A DNA stretch of 64,000 bases from Mycobacterium saskatchewanense (lineage in GTDB: Bacteria; Actinomycetota; Actinomycetes; Mycobacteriales; Mycobacteriaceae): the NCBI RefSeq assembly GCF_010729105.1, contig NZ_AP022573.1, forward strand, positions 2,666,001 through 2,730,000, read 5' to 3'. The position numbers and the translations under genes are program-made. Under the pieces are notes generated by a model. That model ran no database searches. It was not told the DNA's origin and was given only the letters and a program-made list of their open reading frames with translations. Position 1 is the first letter of the stretch, and the number at the start of each line of letters is the position of its first letter. This document shows positions 54,237-64,000 of the stretch, piece by piece.

Positions 54237-54686
54237 ATGGCGATCAACGTCGAGCCCGCAGTATCACCGCACCTGGTCGTGGATGACGCGGCCGCGGCGA
54301 TCGACTTCTACGTCCAGGCCTTCGGGGCCGAGGAGCTGGGCCGCGTTCCTCGCGCCGACGGCAAACTGGTCAACGCCGCGGTGCGCATCAACGGGTCCAT
54401 GGTCATGCTCAACGATGACTTTCCCGAGACCTGTGGCGGAACGTCGATGACACCCAAATCACTGGGCGGTAGCCCGGTGACCATCCATCTCACGGTGACC
54501 GATGTGGACGCCAAGTTCCAGCGGGCAATCGACGCCGGCGCCACGGTGGTCGTCCCGCTTGAGGACCAGTTCTGGGGCGACCGCTACGGCGTGGTCGTTG
54601 ACCCGTTCGGCCACCGGTGGTCGCTCGGGCAGCCGGTCCGCGAGGTCGGCTACGACGAGATCCAGGCCGCGATGTCCTGTATGTAG
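54237..54686 (+). CDS. VOC-family glyoxalase-like protein (Rv0887c ortholog)
   Basis: A 149-residue VOC protein of the PhnB/glyoxalase type: VSPHLVVDDAAAAIDFYVQAFGAEELGRV, then VVPLEDQFWGDRYGVVVDPFGHRWSLGQPV. Length and position match Rv0887c. A GGGAG ribosome site precedes the ATG. Metal-site residues appear only partly conserved, so enzymatic activity is uncertain. It lies directly after citA, whereas M. tuberculosis has Rv0888 in between. It converges on fprB. Confidence 0.88.
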   Translation: MAINVEPAVSPHLVVDDAAAAIDFYVQAFGAEELGRVPRADGKLVNAAVRINGSMVMLNDDFPETCGGTSMTPKSLGGSPVTIHLTVTDVDAKFQRAIDAGATVVVPLEDQFWGDRYGVVVDPFGHRWSLGQPVREVGYDEIQAAMSCM

Positions 54687-54693
54687 CGCGCGG

Positions 54694-56391
54694 CTACCTG
54701 TCACCCAACCGGGCCAGCAGCCGGCGTCGCAGGGGCGGCGCCGGCTCTGGGGGCGCGGCCGCTGCGGCGGCCAACATGTCGGCGATGTCGCTGAACTTGT
54801 TGCGCGGCCGTCCTTCGGCGGCGCCTCTCGCGATCTCGGCGGCGTCAATGGCACGCCATCCGCTGGAGTCGACGGCGTCGGGACGGCGCGCCCGCACCAG
54901 CTTGTCCAGGGCCTCGGGCTTGCCGACGGGATCGGCCAGCTCGCCGGAGTTGAAGTCACCGACCAGGGCGTGCACGGTCTGCAACGAGCACGACTTGTTG
55001 GTGCCGATGAACCCCGTCGGTCCGCGCTTGATCCATCCCGCGACATAGGCACCGGGGACCGGTTGACCGGAACCCGGATCGACGACACGCCCGTCGTGGT
55101 TCGGGACGACGCCCGCCGCCTCGTCGAAGGGGAGGTCGGCAATCCTCTTGCCGCGGTAGCCGATCGACGTCAACACCAGCCCGGCCTCCAGGTCGCGCGG
55201 CTGCCCGGTGCCGGTGATGGAGAACCGCACGCCGGTGGCCCGTCGCTCCCCCAGCACGCGATCCGGTGTGAGTTGGTACGCCAGCCGGATGCGGGGGCGC
55301 GAGGGCGGCACCGAGGCGTCGCCGAGCGTGCTCAAGACCTCCAACTTTTGCCGTGTGAGTGCATCGGGAGCCACCGCCAGATCACGAGCCACCCGCTCGT
55401 GGTCGGCGGCGTCGAGGACGACCTCGGAGTGGCCCGTCAGCCCGATTAGTTCCGGCAGGGTGAAGGCCGAGTGGGCGGGCCCGCGCCGGGCCGCGACCAC
55501 CACTTCCCGGACCCGGGAGCCGGTGAATGCGGCCAACGCGTGGTCGGAGATGTCGGTGTGGCCAAGCTCGGCCGGGTCGGTGGTGAGTAAGCGGGCCACG
55601 TCGAGCGCGACGTTGCCGTTGCCGATGATAACCGCCCGCTCGTGGCTGAGATCGACTGGCAAATCGGTGAACTCGGGATGGCCGTTGATCCAGGCGACCA
55701 GCTCGGTGGCGGTTCCCGTGCCCGGAAGACCCATCCCTTCGACAACGAGGCGCCGGTCGTCGGGCGCGCCCACCGCGTACACCACGGCGTGGTGATGGGC
55801 CAACAGGTCGGCGTGGCTCAGGTGCCGGCCCACCTCGACGTTGAGGTAGAACCGGAAGCGGCGATGGGCGGCCACCCGGTCGAACAGCCGAGTGACCCGC
55901 TTGGTGTTCTGATGGTCGGGCGCCACCCCGGCGCGCACCAATCCGTATGGCGTGGGCAGCTTTTCGAAGACGTTCACGAACACGCCGTGCTGGGTGAGCA
56001 GTTCGTCGGCCGCATACATCGCGGCCGGCCCGGAGCCTACGATGGCCACGGTCAGGGGTCGGCGGCGGGCATGCACCTCGGCGGCCGGGATCACCGGCGC
56101 CAGCTTCGAAGTCGGCGGCAGCTTCACGCCTTCGGGCCGCTCGGGATAGAACGAAGCGTTGATCTCCGCGAACGGTAGCTGCTTGGCATCCAGCCGGCTG
56201 TCGGGCGCGATCGCGCCCACCGGGCAGGCGCTCACGCAGGCACCGCAGTCCACGCAGGCCACCGGATCGATATAGAGCATCTCCGAGGTCGCGAAGCCCG
56301 GCTCGTCCGGTGTCGGGTGAATACAGTTCACCGGGCACGCAAAGACACAGGACCCGTCGTTGCAGCACGACTGGGTAATAACGTGCGGCAT
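54694..56391 (-). CDS. fprB: Ferredoxin/ferredoxin-NADP reductase FprB
   Basis: A 565-residue fusion. The N-terminal 100 residues are a 7Fe/8Fe-type ferredoxin (CCNDGSCVFACPVNCIHP, then CVDCGACVSACPVGAI). The remainder is an adrenodoxin-reductase-like flavoprotein (VAIVGSGPAAMYAADELL FAD fold about residue 115; ERAVIIGNGNVALDVARLL NADP fold about 255; GYVAGWIKRGPTGFIGTN near 470). It moves electrons from NADPH to ferredoxins and P450-type systems. Length matches Rv0886 (575). Confidence 0.95.
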   Translation of the reverse strand: MPHVITQSCCNDGSCVFACPVNCIHPTPDEPGFATSEMLYIDPVACVDCGACVSACPVGAIAPDSRLDAKQLPFAEINASFYPERPEGVKLPPTSKLAPVIPAAEVHARRRPLTVAIVGSGPAAMYAADELLTQHGVFVNVFEKLPTPYGLVRAGVAPDHQNTKRVTRLFDRVAAHRRFRFYLNVEVGRHLSHADLLAHHHAVVYAVGAPDDRRLVVEGMGLPGTGTATELVAWINGHPEFTDLPVDLSHERAVIIGNGNVALDVARLLTTDPAELGHTDISDHALAAFTGSRVREVVVAARRGPAHSAFTLPELIGLTGHSEVVLDAADHERVARDLAVAPDALTRQKLEVLSTLGDASVPPSRPRIRLAYQLTPDRVLGERRATGVRFSITGTGQPRDLEAGLVLTSIGYRGKRIADLPFDEAAGVVPNHDGRVVDPGSGQPVPGAYVAGWIKRGPTGFIGTNKSCSLQTVHALVGDFNSGELADPVGKPEALDKLVRARRPDAVDSSGWRAIDAAEIARGAAEGRPRNKFSDIADMLAAAAAAPPEPAPPLRRRLLARLGDR

Positions 56392-56409
56392 AAATCGATA
56401 CCCGGGGAC

Positions 56410-57432
56410 CTATGCGGCGGACACGGCCAGGTGCTGGCGTTGCGGCTCGCTGCGGTAGCGCGACGGCTTGCCGTCGATCTTGCAGAGCCGCCACATCAGC
56501 CGGGCGGAACGAGTTTCCATCAGGCCGGTGTCGTGGGCAAGCATTCGGACGTCGGCGAACATGTCGCTCAACCACTTCCGCGACTCCGGCGAGCGGAAGA
56601 AGAGCTCCTCCTTGACCTCGCGCGGGATGTCGAATTCCTCCCAAAACGCCTTGGGCGGCACAACGATCGCCCGACACAGGGTCTTCATCGTCAGCGGCAG
56701 GTACAGCGCCGTCCAGAACCGCTGCCGCTTGGTTAGCTGCGGCAGGCGGCGGCGTAGGAACTCGTGCGCGAACGAGATATGCCGGGCCTCCTCGGCCACG
56801 TGGATCGCCATCACCCGCTCCATGATCGGGTGCAGCGATTTACCTTCGCGCAGAACGTTTTTCTGCGTGTGGTCGATCGGCTCCTCGCCCGCGAGCACCC
56901 CGATGAAGAATGCCACCGGCAGCGGCCCGGCCACCAACGGAACCAGGGGCGACAGCCAACGCAGCACCCGCGGCATCCCCGGGACGTCCGCGCCGACGCG
57001 GTTGACCATCTCCTGGAACATCATGGTGTGGTTGCACTCTTCGACCGACTCGTGCAGGCAGTACCGGTATTCCGGCGATCCGTTCGGGACCCAGAAGGTG
57101 TAGTTCATGAGGCCGCGGATCAGGATCGACTCGAAGTGCAGGCCGACCTTTGCGACGTTGGCCTGTCGCCACATGCCGATCTTGATCTTGCGTTCCTCCG
57201 ACTGGGCCTGGTACCAGGGGTGGCGGCCCAATGGGTCGGTTGTCGGCAGGATCCACCGCGGATCGTTCTCGGTCACCGCGTATTCCGCTGATTCCCAGTC
57301 GATGTCGGTGTAGGGATTGAAGTTCCGCCGCACCGACCCCTCGGACAGTGTGGCAAGCATGTTCACGTATTCGGCGTCGTCGCGGACCTCCATGTTGCGC
57401 CGCCAACGTCGAACCATTCGCGTCCTGGCCAT
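56410..57432 (-). CDS. AurF-like diiron oxygenase family protein (Rv0885 ortholog)
   Basis: A 340-residue protein with di-iron ligand motifs ESILIRGLMNYTFW, CLHESVEECNHTMMFQE and HVAEEARHISFAHE, typical of p-aminobenzoate N-oxygenase AurF-like proteins (PF11583). The start ATG at 57432 is used; a TTG two codons upstream is possible. It lies 18 bp upstream of fprB on the same strand, so the reductase may supply its electrons, an attractive but unproven pairing. Substrate unknown. Confidence 0.9.
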   Translation of the reverse strand: MARTRMVRRWRRNMEVRDDAEYVNMLATLSEGSVRRNFNPYTDIDWESAEYAVTENDPRWILPTTDPLGRHPWYQAQSEERKIKIGMWRQANVAKVGLHFESILIRGLMNYTFWVPNGSPEYRYCLHESVEECNHTMMFQEMVNRVGADVPGMPRVLRWLSPLVPLVAGPLPVAFFIGVLAGEEPIDHTQKNVLREGKSLHPIMERVMAIHVAEEARHISFAHEFLRRRLPQLTKRQRFWTALYLPLTMKTLCRAIVVPPKAFWEEFDIPREVKEELFFRSPESRKWLSDMFADVRMLAHDTGLMETRSARLMWRLCKIDGKPSRYRSEPQRQHLAVSAA

Positions 57433-57608
57433 ATCCAAGCCTCCCCAACGAGGTTTACATTCGGACGTGCAGTGTCTCGACAGTACCGCTGGTACCGGAT
57501 ATTTTCTAGGCCGCTTCCGGCACTGTGGCCTGACCAGTGGTCATCCGCAGCGTGTGGCACGCATCACAGTGATCGGGACTTTCACGGCAGCCCGACCAGG
57601 CCTTATGA

Positions 57609-58796
<1,188 letters not shown>

Positions 58797-58916
58797 CCCC
58801 AGCGTCACCGGCCTGCAACCGCCCAGCGTGTCAGCGCCGGTTGGGGACGATGGCTGCACTAGAGTGCGCCCTGAAGGGTCCGTTGCCAACTCGGACGGAG
58901 CCTGCGAGGAGAGGCC

Positions 58917-59675
58917 ATGCGGGAACTCAAAGTGGTTGGGCTCGACGCCGACGGCAAACACGTCGTCTGCCAAGGCGACGGTCCCGCGGAGCAGTTCAAG
59001 CTGGCGATCGACGAGCAACTGAGGGCCGCCGTGCGCGGCGACCGGATACCGCCGGAGCAACCGCAGCTCGACATCGAGGTCACCAACATGCTGAGCCCTA
59101 GAGAGATTCAGGCGAAGATCCGCGCCGGCGCGTCAGTCGAGCAGGTGGCGGCGGCGTCGGGCTCCGACATCGCCCGGGTCCGCCGGTTCGCCCACCCGGT
59201 GTTGCTGGAACGAGCCCGGGCCGCGGAGCTGGCAACCGCCGCCCACCCCGTGCTCGCGGACGGGCCCGCGGTGTTGACGCTGCTGGAAACCGTCAGCGCC
59301 GCGCTGGTAACCCGCGGCCTCGAACCGGACAAGCTCAGCTGGGACGCCTGGCGTAACGAGGACAGCCGCTGGACGGTACAGCTGGCATGGAAGGTCGGCC
59401 GCTCCGACAACATCGCCCACTTTTCCTACACCCCGGGCGCCCACGGCGGAACGGCCACGGCCATCGACGACGCGGCCAGCGCGCTGATCGACCCGAATTT
59501 CGACCGCCCCTTGCGCCCCCTCGCGCAGGTGGCCCACATCGACTTCGAGGAAGCCCCCGCGCAGCCGCCCGCCGCCGCCCCGCAGGAGCAGCCGGTGCAC
59601 ACCCGACGCGGCAAGCCGGTGATCCCGGCGTGGGAGGATGTGCTGCTCGGGGTGCGCTCAGGCGGACAGCGCTAG
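58917..59675 (+). CDS. sepH: Septation protein SepH-like (DUF3071; Rv0883c ortholog)
   Basis: A 252-residue protein. The N-terminal DUF3071 domain (MRELKVVGLDADGKHVVC, then LSPREIQAKIRAGASVEQVAAASGSDIARVRRF, a helix-turn-helix-like segment near residues 60-95) matches actinobacterial SepH, which binds and stimulates FtsZ assembly. A Pro/Ala-rich C-terminal tail follows (QPPAAAPQEQPVHTRRGKPVIPAWEDVLLG). Probably acts in the cytoplasm at the division site. Confidence 0.88.
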   Translation: MRELKVVGLDADGKHVVCQGDGPAEQFKLAIDEQLRAAVRGDRIPPEQPQLDIEVTNMLSPREIQAKIRAGASVEQVAAASGSDIARVRRFAHPVLLERARAAELATAAHPVLADGPAVLTLLETVSAALVTRGLEPDKLSWDAWRNEDSRWTVQLAWKVGRSDNIAHFSYTPGAHGGTATAIDDAASALIDPNFDRPLRPLAQVAHIDFEEAPAQPPAAAPQEQPVHTRRGKPVIPAWEDVLLGVRSGGQR

Positions 59676-59924
59676 CAGCGTCACCCACCCACCCGCAACG
59701 CCGACGCCCGCACCCAGGACGAACCAGCGCACCACCCGGGTACGCCGCCAGCCCCACAGCGTCGGGGCCAGCCCGCCGGCGGCCACGATGTTGAGGCCCA
59801 CCGCCAGCAGCGGATGCACGCGAATCAGGCCCAGGCTCAGCACCACCACAGCGGCCCCGATCACCGTGGCGACGAACGCAGCCACCGTCAAACCCGTTCC
59901 CCAGGGCACGGACTCGTCGCTCAC
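59658..59924 (-). CDS. DUF2537 membrane protein (Rv0882 ortholog)
   Basis: An 88-residue protein with three predicted membrane helices (LTVAAFVATVIGAAVVVLSLGL; LLAVGLNIVAAGGLAPTLWGW; WFVLGAGVGVAGGWVTLLAL). Length, position and topology match Rv0882. The end overlaps sepH by 18 bp on the opposite strand, and its start overlaps the stop of the methyltransferase gene by 4 bp, so it is cotranscribed with it. Function unknown. Confidence 0.85.
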   Translation of the reverse strand: MSDESVPWGTGLTVAAFVATVIGAAVVVLSLGLIRVHPLLAVGLNIVAAGGLAPTLWGWRRTRVVRWFVLGAGVGVAGGWVTLLALSA

Positions 59925-60745
59925 CGGGCGAGCCTAACGCGCTCATAGAACGCCAGGGCCGCCGCGGTTGCGACGTTGAGCGAGTCGGTGCCCCGCGACA
60001 TCGGGATGCGTGTCGGCACGTCGCTGAGCCGCAGCGTGGCCGGCGTGAGCCCGGGTCCCTCGGCGCCGACGAGCACCGCGACGCGGTCGTCGCACGCCGC
60101 CGCCATCGCATCGGCCAGCGCGCACGCACGCTCGTCTGGGGTCATCGCCAGGATGCGAAATCCGCTCTCCTTGAGCATTACCAGGTCGGTTGGCCAACTC
60201 ACCGCCCGCGCGAACGGCACCAGCAACGCGTGGCCCATTGATACCCGGACGGCGCGACGGTAGAGCGGGTCCGCGCAGCCGCTACCGAACACCACGGCAT
60301 CGACGCCGAGCCCCGCGGCGTTGCGGAAGATCGAGCCCAGGTTCTCGTGGTCGTTGACGCCTTCGAGCACTGCGATGGTCCGCGCGCCGTCGACAATCTC
60401 GGCGACGCTGGGTTCGGGCACCCTCCTGGCCGCCGCCAGCACCCCACGGTTGAGGTGGAACCCGATGACTCGGGCCATGACGTCGGGCGACGCGCGGTAG
60501 AACGGCGCTCCGGCACCGATGAGATCACCTTTCAGCTCGCTAAGGCGACGGTCGGTCCCCAGCAGGGCATGCGGGGTGAACCGGGAGGCGAGCATTCGCT
60601 GGACGACGAGCACGCCCTCGGCGATCACCAGCCCTTTGCCGGTCGGCAGATCCGGACGTCGATCGACGCTGTTCAGGTCGCGGAAATCGTCGAGCCGTGG
60701 GTCGTCGGGGTCATCGACGTCCTGGATGTCCAAGCCGAGGCTCAC
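59921..60745 (-). CDS. SpoU-family rRNA/tRNA 2'-O-methyltransferase (Rv0881 ortholog)
   Basis: A 274-residue SPOUT methyltransferase. An N-terminal substrate-binding domain ([20 protein letters not shown]) is followed by the trefoil-knot domain with motif 1 [25 protein letters not shown] (about residue 130), motif 2 [15 protein letters not shown] (about 225) and motif 3 [22 protein letters not shown] (about 245). Start GTG at 60745 overlaps the MarR stop (GTGA). Which RNA base it methylates is unknown. Confidence 0.9.
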   Translation of the reverse strand: MSLGLDIQDVDDPDDPRLDDFRDLNSVDRRPDLPTGKGLVIAEGVLVVQRMLASRFTPHALLGTDRRLSELKGDLIGAGAPFYRASPDVMARVIGFHLNRGVLAAARRVPEPSVAEIVDGARTIAVLEGVNDHENLGSIFRNAAGLGVDAVVFGSGCADPLYRRAVRVSMGHALLVPFARAVSWPTDLVMLKESGFRILAMTPDERACALADAMAAACDDRVAVLVGAEGPGLTPATLRLSDVPTRIPMSRGTDSLNVATAAALAFYERVRLAR

Positions 60746-61173
60746 GGGCCTTCGTCGACCAGTGCCAGCATCAGATCGGCCGCGTGTCGCAGGGTTTCGC
60801 GTTTGTCGGTGTCGAGGGTCGCGAGCCGCTTGGCGAGCCACTCCTGGCGCGCGCGGCGGGTCGCCTTGACCAGCTCGGCGCCTGATTCGGACACCGAGAC
60901 CAACACCTGGCGGCCGTCGACGGGGTGCGGGGTCCGATCAACCAGCCCCATCTCGGCCAGCGAGGCGATCACCCTCGTCATCGACGGCGGCCGGACCCGT
61001 TCGCGGATCGCCAGCGCCCCGGGCGTCATCGGGCCCTCGTTTGCCAGCGTGGCCAACGCGGACAGCTGGGACAGCGACACCGGCGACGACGGATTCCGAA
61101 ATCGCAATTGGCGGGCCAGCCGCATGACGGCCAGCGACAAGTCGCTGGCCAGCCTCGCATCGCTGTCAGGCAT
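60742..61173 (-). CDS. MarR-family regulator (Rv0880 ortholog)
   Basis: A 143-residue winged-helix protein, same length as Rv0880: [68 protein letters not shown] covers the DNA-binding domain with the beta-wing at about 90. First gene of a three-gene minus-strand operon with the methyltransferase and the membrane protein. Confidence 0.93.
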   Translation of the reverse strand: MPDSDARLASDLSLAVMRLARQLRFRNPSSPVSLSQLSALATLANEGPMTPGALAIRERVRPPSMTRVIASLAEMGLVDRTPHPVDGRQVLVSVSESGAELVKATRRARQEWLAKRLATLDTDKRETLRHAADLMLALVDEGP

Positions 61174-61282
61174 GGCGCGAGGTTACACGGAACCCGAGAA
61201 CTCGCGATAACGAACCGCTAACGATCGGCTGCGCCGCCACTGGCGCGAAAGCGCGGGCGGTGGACGGGCTATGTTATTTGCG

Positions 61283-61558
61283 ATGTCAGTAGAACCCGGC
61301 CAGCCGCCCGAGGCGCCGCCGCTACCGCCGGCGCTTCTTCATGTGTGGCCGTTCATCGCGCTCGGTGCGCTCGGTTGGCTGATCGCCGCGGCCGCCGCGT
61401 TCCTTGTGTCCGGTCTCGAGAGCTGGCGACCGGTGACGCTGGCCGGGCTGGGCGTCGGTTTGCTCGGCACGAGCATCTTCGTGTGGCAGCTCGCTGCCGT
61501 TCGCCGGGGCGCCCGTGGCGCACAATCCGGCCTGGAGAACTACCTGCGCCGCAACTAG
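61283..61558 (+). CDS. DUF2530 membrane protein (Rv0879c ortholog)
   Basis: A 91-residue protein, same length as Rv0879c, with two membrane helices (VWPFIALGALGWLIAAAAAFLVSGL; PVTLAGLGVGLLGTSIFVWQLAAV). The ATG at 61283 is chosen over one four codons upstream because length then equals the ortholog. Function unknown. Confidence 0.85.
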   Translation: MSVEPGQPPEAPPLPPALLHVWPFIALGALGWLIAAAAAFLVSGLESWRPVTLAGLGVGLLGTSIFVWQLAAVRRGARGAQSGLENYLRRN

Positions 61559-61587
61559 ATTTGCCCAGCACAGATCCGGGAGGAGCA

Positions 61588-62043
61588 ATGGTAGCCCCGC
61601 TGCTGCAAGCGCACATCGACGTCGACGCACCGTCCGCGAAGGTGTGGGCGCTGATCTCAGATTTCCGGCGGATGCCGGAGTGGAGCCCGCAATGTCGCTG
61701 GATGAAGCCCTTCGGCCCGCTCCGCGCCGGGACCAGGACGCTCAACCTCAACCGCCGCAACAGGATGTATTGGCCGACCACCTGCACGGTCGTCGAGGTC
61801 ATTCCCGAACGGAAGCTCGCCTTCCGCGTCGACACCAACCACACCGTGTGGAGCTACGAGCTGGCGCCCCACGATGACGGCACCCGTCTCATCGAAAGCC
61901 GGCACGCCGAGAACGGCGTCACCGCCTTTTCCAACCTGTCGGTGAATGCGCTGTTCGGTGGGACCACCAACTTCGAACGCGAACTGCTCGACGGCATGAA
62001 CGCCTCGCTGGCGAAGATCAAAGCCGCTGCCGAGAGCGGCTAG
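61588..62043 (+). CDS. SRPBCC-family (polyketide cyclase/dehydrase-like) protein
   Basis: A 151-residue START-like protein: LLQAHIDVDAPSAKVWALISDFRRMPEWSPQCRWM is the typical beginning and LLDGMNASLAKIKAAAE the C-terminal helix. A strong GGGAGGAG ribosome site lies 29-mer away from the DUF2530 stop and just before the ATG. It overlaps the end of the convergent DUF3027 gene by 4 bp. Ligand unknown; probably a lipid or polyketide. Confidence 0.88.
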   Translation: MVAPLLQAHIDVDAPSAKVWALISDFRRMPEWSPQCRWMKPFGPLRAGTRTLNLNRRNRMYWPTTCTVVEVIPERKLAFRVDTNHTVWSYELAPHDDGTRLIESRHAENGVTAFSNLSVNALFGGTTNFERELLDGMNASLAKIKAAAESG

Positions 62044-62990
62044 TCTCCCGGCTCGGTCAGCTCTGTCGGGTCAGCCGGCTCGGATTCGCTCGCCTCTGCC
62101 GGAAGCGCGGTCGCCTCGGGTTGCGCCTCTGCCGCCGGCTCCGGCTCCGGCTCCCGCTCGGCTGCGGCAAGCTCCGGCTCGGCTGCGGCGAGCTCCGGCT
62201 CGGCCGGTCCGGGCGGAGATTCCACGACGTCCAGTACGCCGTCGTCGAAGGGCTGGTATGCGGGCGAGCCCGTTCCCGCCGGGGCCGGGGTGTCGGAATG
62301 CGCGCCACAGCCGTACAGCTTGTCGACGATATGCCCGTCGGCGGACAGTTCGTTGCCACAGACGCCGAACATCACGCCGAGCGATCCCGCCAACGGCAGG
62401 AAGAAACCGCAGTCGCGGCACACGCGCTTGGTCGAGCGGGCCATCGGCGAGTCCGGACCGTAGTCCCCGGTGTGCCAGCGTTCGGCGGCCTCGGAGCGAC
62501 CCAAGGCGCTCATCACCCAGCGCCGCCCCAGACCGACCTCGGCGGCGGTCTCGTCGACCTGCGGGTCACCACTGTCGGCGTAGCCCGGCACCAACCGCGG
62601 ATCGTCGGCGGCCGGCGCCAGCAGGTCGCCGGGGCTCAGGTCACCGGGCCGGACCCGCTCGTCCCATGGCACCCAGTCGGGAGCGAGCAGCGCCGTCGGC
62701 CCCGGGATCAGCACCACTTCGCTGATCGTGGCGTGGTCGGCACCCGGATAGGCGGCGACGACGACGGCCCATTGCCACCCCTGGTAGCCGGACAGATGCG
62801 CGAGGAAGCGGTGGGTGGCGGCGGTCGGATCCTCGTAACTGACGCCCAGATAGTCACCGACCGAGTCCGGGCCGCTGAACTCCACCACGGCGGCCCTGGC
62901 CTGGTCGACCGCACCGGTGAGCACCGCCGCCAACCCGTCTGGCCACTCGGCCACGGTCGCCACGGCGGAATCCCCATTGGGTCCGGTCAC
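62040..62990 (-). CDS. DUF3027 protein (Rv0877 ortholog) with acidic tail
   Basis: A 316-residue actinobacterial protein. The N-terminal half contains SGYQGWQWAVVVAAYPGADHATISEVVLIPG; the centre has a putative metal site CRDCGFFLPLAGSLGVMFGVCGNE followed by LYGCGAHSD (four Cys and a His). The C-terminal 90 residues are low complexity, rich in Glu/Pro/Ala. The M. tuberculosis homologue is about 262 residues, so the tail is longer here. Start GTG at 62990 after AGAGGGG. Function unknown. Confidence 0.85.
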   Translation of the reverse strand: MTGPNGDSAVATVAEWPDGLAAVLTGAVDQARAAVVEFSGPDSVGDYLGVSYEDPTAATHRFLAHLSGYQGWQWAVVVAAYPGADHATISEVVLIPGPTALLAPDWVPWDERVRPGDLSPGDLLAPAADDPRLVPGYADSGDPQVDETAAEVGLGRRWVMSALGRSEAAERWHTGDYGPDSPMARSTKRVCRDCGFFLPLAGSLGVMFGVCGNELSADGHIVDKLYGCGAHSDTPAPAGTGSPAYQPFDDGVLDVVESPPGPAEPELAAAEPELAAAEREPEPEPAAEAQPEATALPAEASESEPADPTELTEPGD

Positions 62991-63086
62991 GCTGTCCCCT
63001 CTCTGCAATGCGCCTCCATACTAGGTCGGCGAGCCACACCCGCTTACCTGCAGACGCATCGACTCCGCATGGTAGAGAATTGGTGG

Positions 63087-64000
63087 GTGTCTGGGCGGCG
63101 TCGTGACGATGCGGGGCGGGTTGCCTCCAATCCGGGCGGCCGGGCCCGCAGCGGGTCCGCCACCCAACACCCCGGCATGGCCAATTACCCGGCCGGCGAT
63201 CCGGACGGCGCCGACTATCGGCGAACGCGTCGCCCGCAGCCGATGCCGAGCGCCAATCGTTATCTTCCGCCTCTGGGCCAGCAGGCGGAACACGGCAGCA
63301 GAAGTCATAACAGCACGCCCCCGCGAGGCCAGAGCCCCGGCGAGCGGATCACGGTCACCCGTGCCGCAGCGCAGCGGAGTCGCGAAATGGGTTCGCGGAT
63401 GTACTCGATGGTCCAGCGCGCCGCCACCGCCGACGGCGCCGACAAGTCGGGTCTGACGGCCCTGACGTGGCCGGTGGTCGCGAACTTTGCGGTGGACGCC
63501 GCGATGGCGGTCGCGCTGGCCAACACGCTGTTCTTCGCCGCGGCGACCGGCGAGAGCAAAGGCCGGGTGGCGCTGTACCTGTTGATCACAATCGCGCCGT
63601 TCGCGGTGATCGCCCCACTCATCGGACCGGCGCTGGACCGACTGCAACACGGACGACGCGTCGCGCTGGCCGCGTCGTTCGCGCTGCGCACCGCGTTGGC
63701 CTTGGTGCTGATCATGAACTACGACGGCGCCTCCGGCAGCTATCCCTCGTGGGTGCTGTATCCGTGCGCGCTGGCCATGATGGTGTTTTCGAAGTCGTTC
63801 AGTGTCCTGCGCAGCGCCGTGACCCCCCGGGTGATGCCGCCCACGATCGACCTGGTGCGGGTCAACTCCCGGCTGACCGTCTTCGGGCTGCTGGGCGGCA
63901 CGATCGCCGGGGGCGCCGTCGCAGCCGGCGTCGAGTTCGCCTGCACGCACCTGTTCAAGCTGCCCGGCGCCTTGTTCGTCGTCATCGCGGTCACGGTCGC
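63087..64000 (+). CDS. MFS transporter (Rv0876c ortholog), 3' end outside the window
   Basis: The frame is open from GTG 63087 to the window end. The N-terminal about 105 residues are hydrophilic (MANYPAGDPDGADYRRTRRPQ, then MPSANRYLPPLGQQ). Membrane helices then begin: LTWPVVANFAVDAAMAVALANTLFF, VALYLLITIAPFAVIAPLIGPAL, a DRLQHGRR loop, ALRTALALVLIMNY and VLYPCALAMMVFSKSF. This matches the Rv0876c-type transporter (548 residues in M. tuberculosis). It is divergent from the DUF3027 gene by about 95 bp. The C-terminal half is not visible. Confidence 0.85.
   Translation, partial: MSGRRRDDAGRVASNPGGRARSGSATQHPGMANYPAGDPDGADYRRTRRPQPMPSANRYLPPLGQQAEHGSRSHNSTPPRGQSPGERITVTRAAAQRSREMGSRMYSMVQRAATADGADKSGLTALTWPVVANFAVDAAMAVALANTLFFAAATGESKGRVALYLLITIAPFAVIAPLIGPALDRLQHGRRVALAASFALRTALALVLIMNYDGASGSYPSWVLYPCALAMMVFSKSFSVLRSAVTPRVMPPTIDLVRVNSRLTVFGLLGGTIAGGAVAAGVEFACTHLFKLPGALFVVIAVTV

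Overview
The window is chromosomal DNA from a high-GC actinobacterium, almost certainly a slow-growing non-tuberculous Mycobacterium. The right half (about 29.1-64 kb) follows the gene order of the M. tuberculosis Rv0914c-Rv0876c interval, inverted. Recognisable genes include ctpE, echA6, accD3, prrAB, the arfABC acid/ammonia operon, gltA2, citA, fprB, serC and sepH. The Rv names used here rest on protein recognition and gene order, not on a search. I see no tRNA, rRNA or CRISPR array.

Region 1 (1-18.2 kb) is an accessory, catabolic region. It begins with the tail of an IS481-type transposase and a frameshifted AbiEii gene, and ends with a scrambled IS3-type transposase remnant. Between them lie four groups. 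(a) Two convergent operons: SDR, quinone oxidoreductase and acyl-CoA ligase (+), and HpcH/HpaI aldolase and cyclase-family hydrolase (-). (b) A broken nitroreductase and a TetR regulator, followed by an ACAD10/11-type acyl-CoA dehydrogenase and an APH-type kinase overlapping a GntR regulator, then a cupin. (c) A 5'-truncated SDR, a TetR gene and a hotdog thioesterase. (d) An SDR, DDN-like protein and TetR operon whose last gene runs into the IS3 remnant. A shared AACGTYGTTGTTTTAA-like motif lies about 120-190 bp upstream of the group (a) and (b) operons, which suggests one regulon. The ligase, SDR, dehydrogenase and kinase set resembles the phosphorylation-dependent catabolism of 4-hydroxyacyl-CoA (Pseudomonas Lva, animal ACAD10/11).

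Region 2 (18.2-29.1 kb) holds a UGT-like glycosyltransferase, a GMC oxidoreductase, an AraC regulator, a membrane class III nucleotide cyclase, two small secreted proteins, a secreted DUF4185 protein and an MFS transporter. A hairpin terminator follows.

Region 3 (29.2-49.5 kb) is the conserved core. It starts with a thiolase, carotenoid oxygenase and VOC operon. The minus-strand run is membrane protein, Rv0910/Rv0909 toxin-antitoxin pair, ctpE, Rv0907-type serine hydrolase, Rv0906-type metallo-hydrolase and echA6. Then come accD3, a pocket of two pseudogene fragments, prrA-prrB, and arfA-arfB-arfC. arfC is enlarged to 858 codons by acidic repeats that include a 423-bp tandem repeat in about 2.4 near-identical copies. 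A DUF2630 protein and a phytoene-dehydrogenase-like oxidoreductase follow.

Region 4 (49.5-64 kb) has gltA2, an amidohydrolase, pdxH, citA (two citrate synthases within 5 kb), a VOC protein, fprB, an AurF-like diiron protein, serC, sepH, a small membrane protein, an rRNA methyltransferase with a MarR regulator, a DUF2530 protein, an SRPBCC protein, a DUF3027 protein and the start of an MFS gene that leaves the window.
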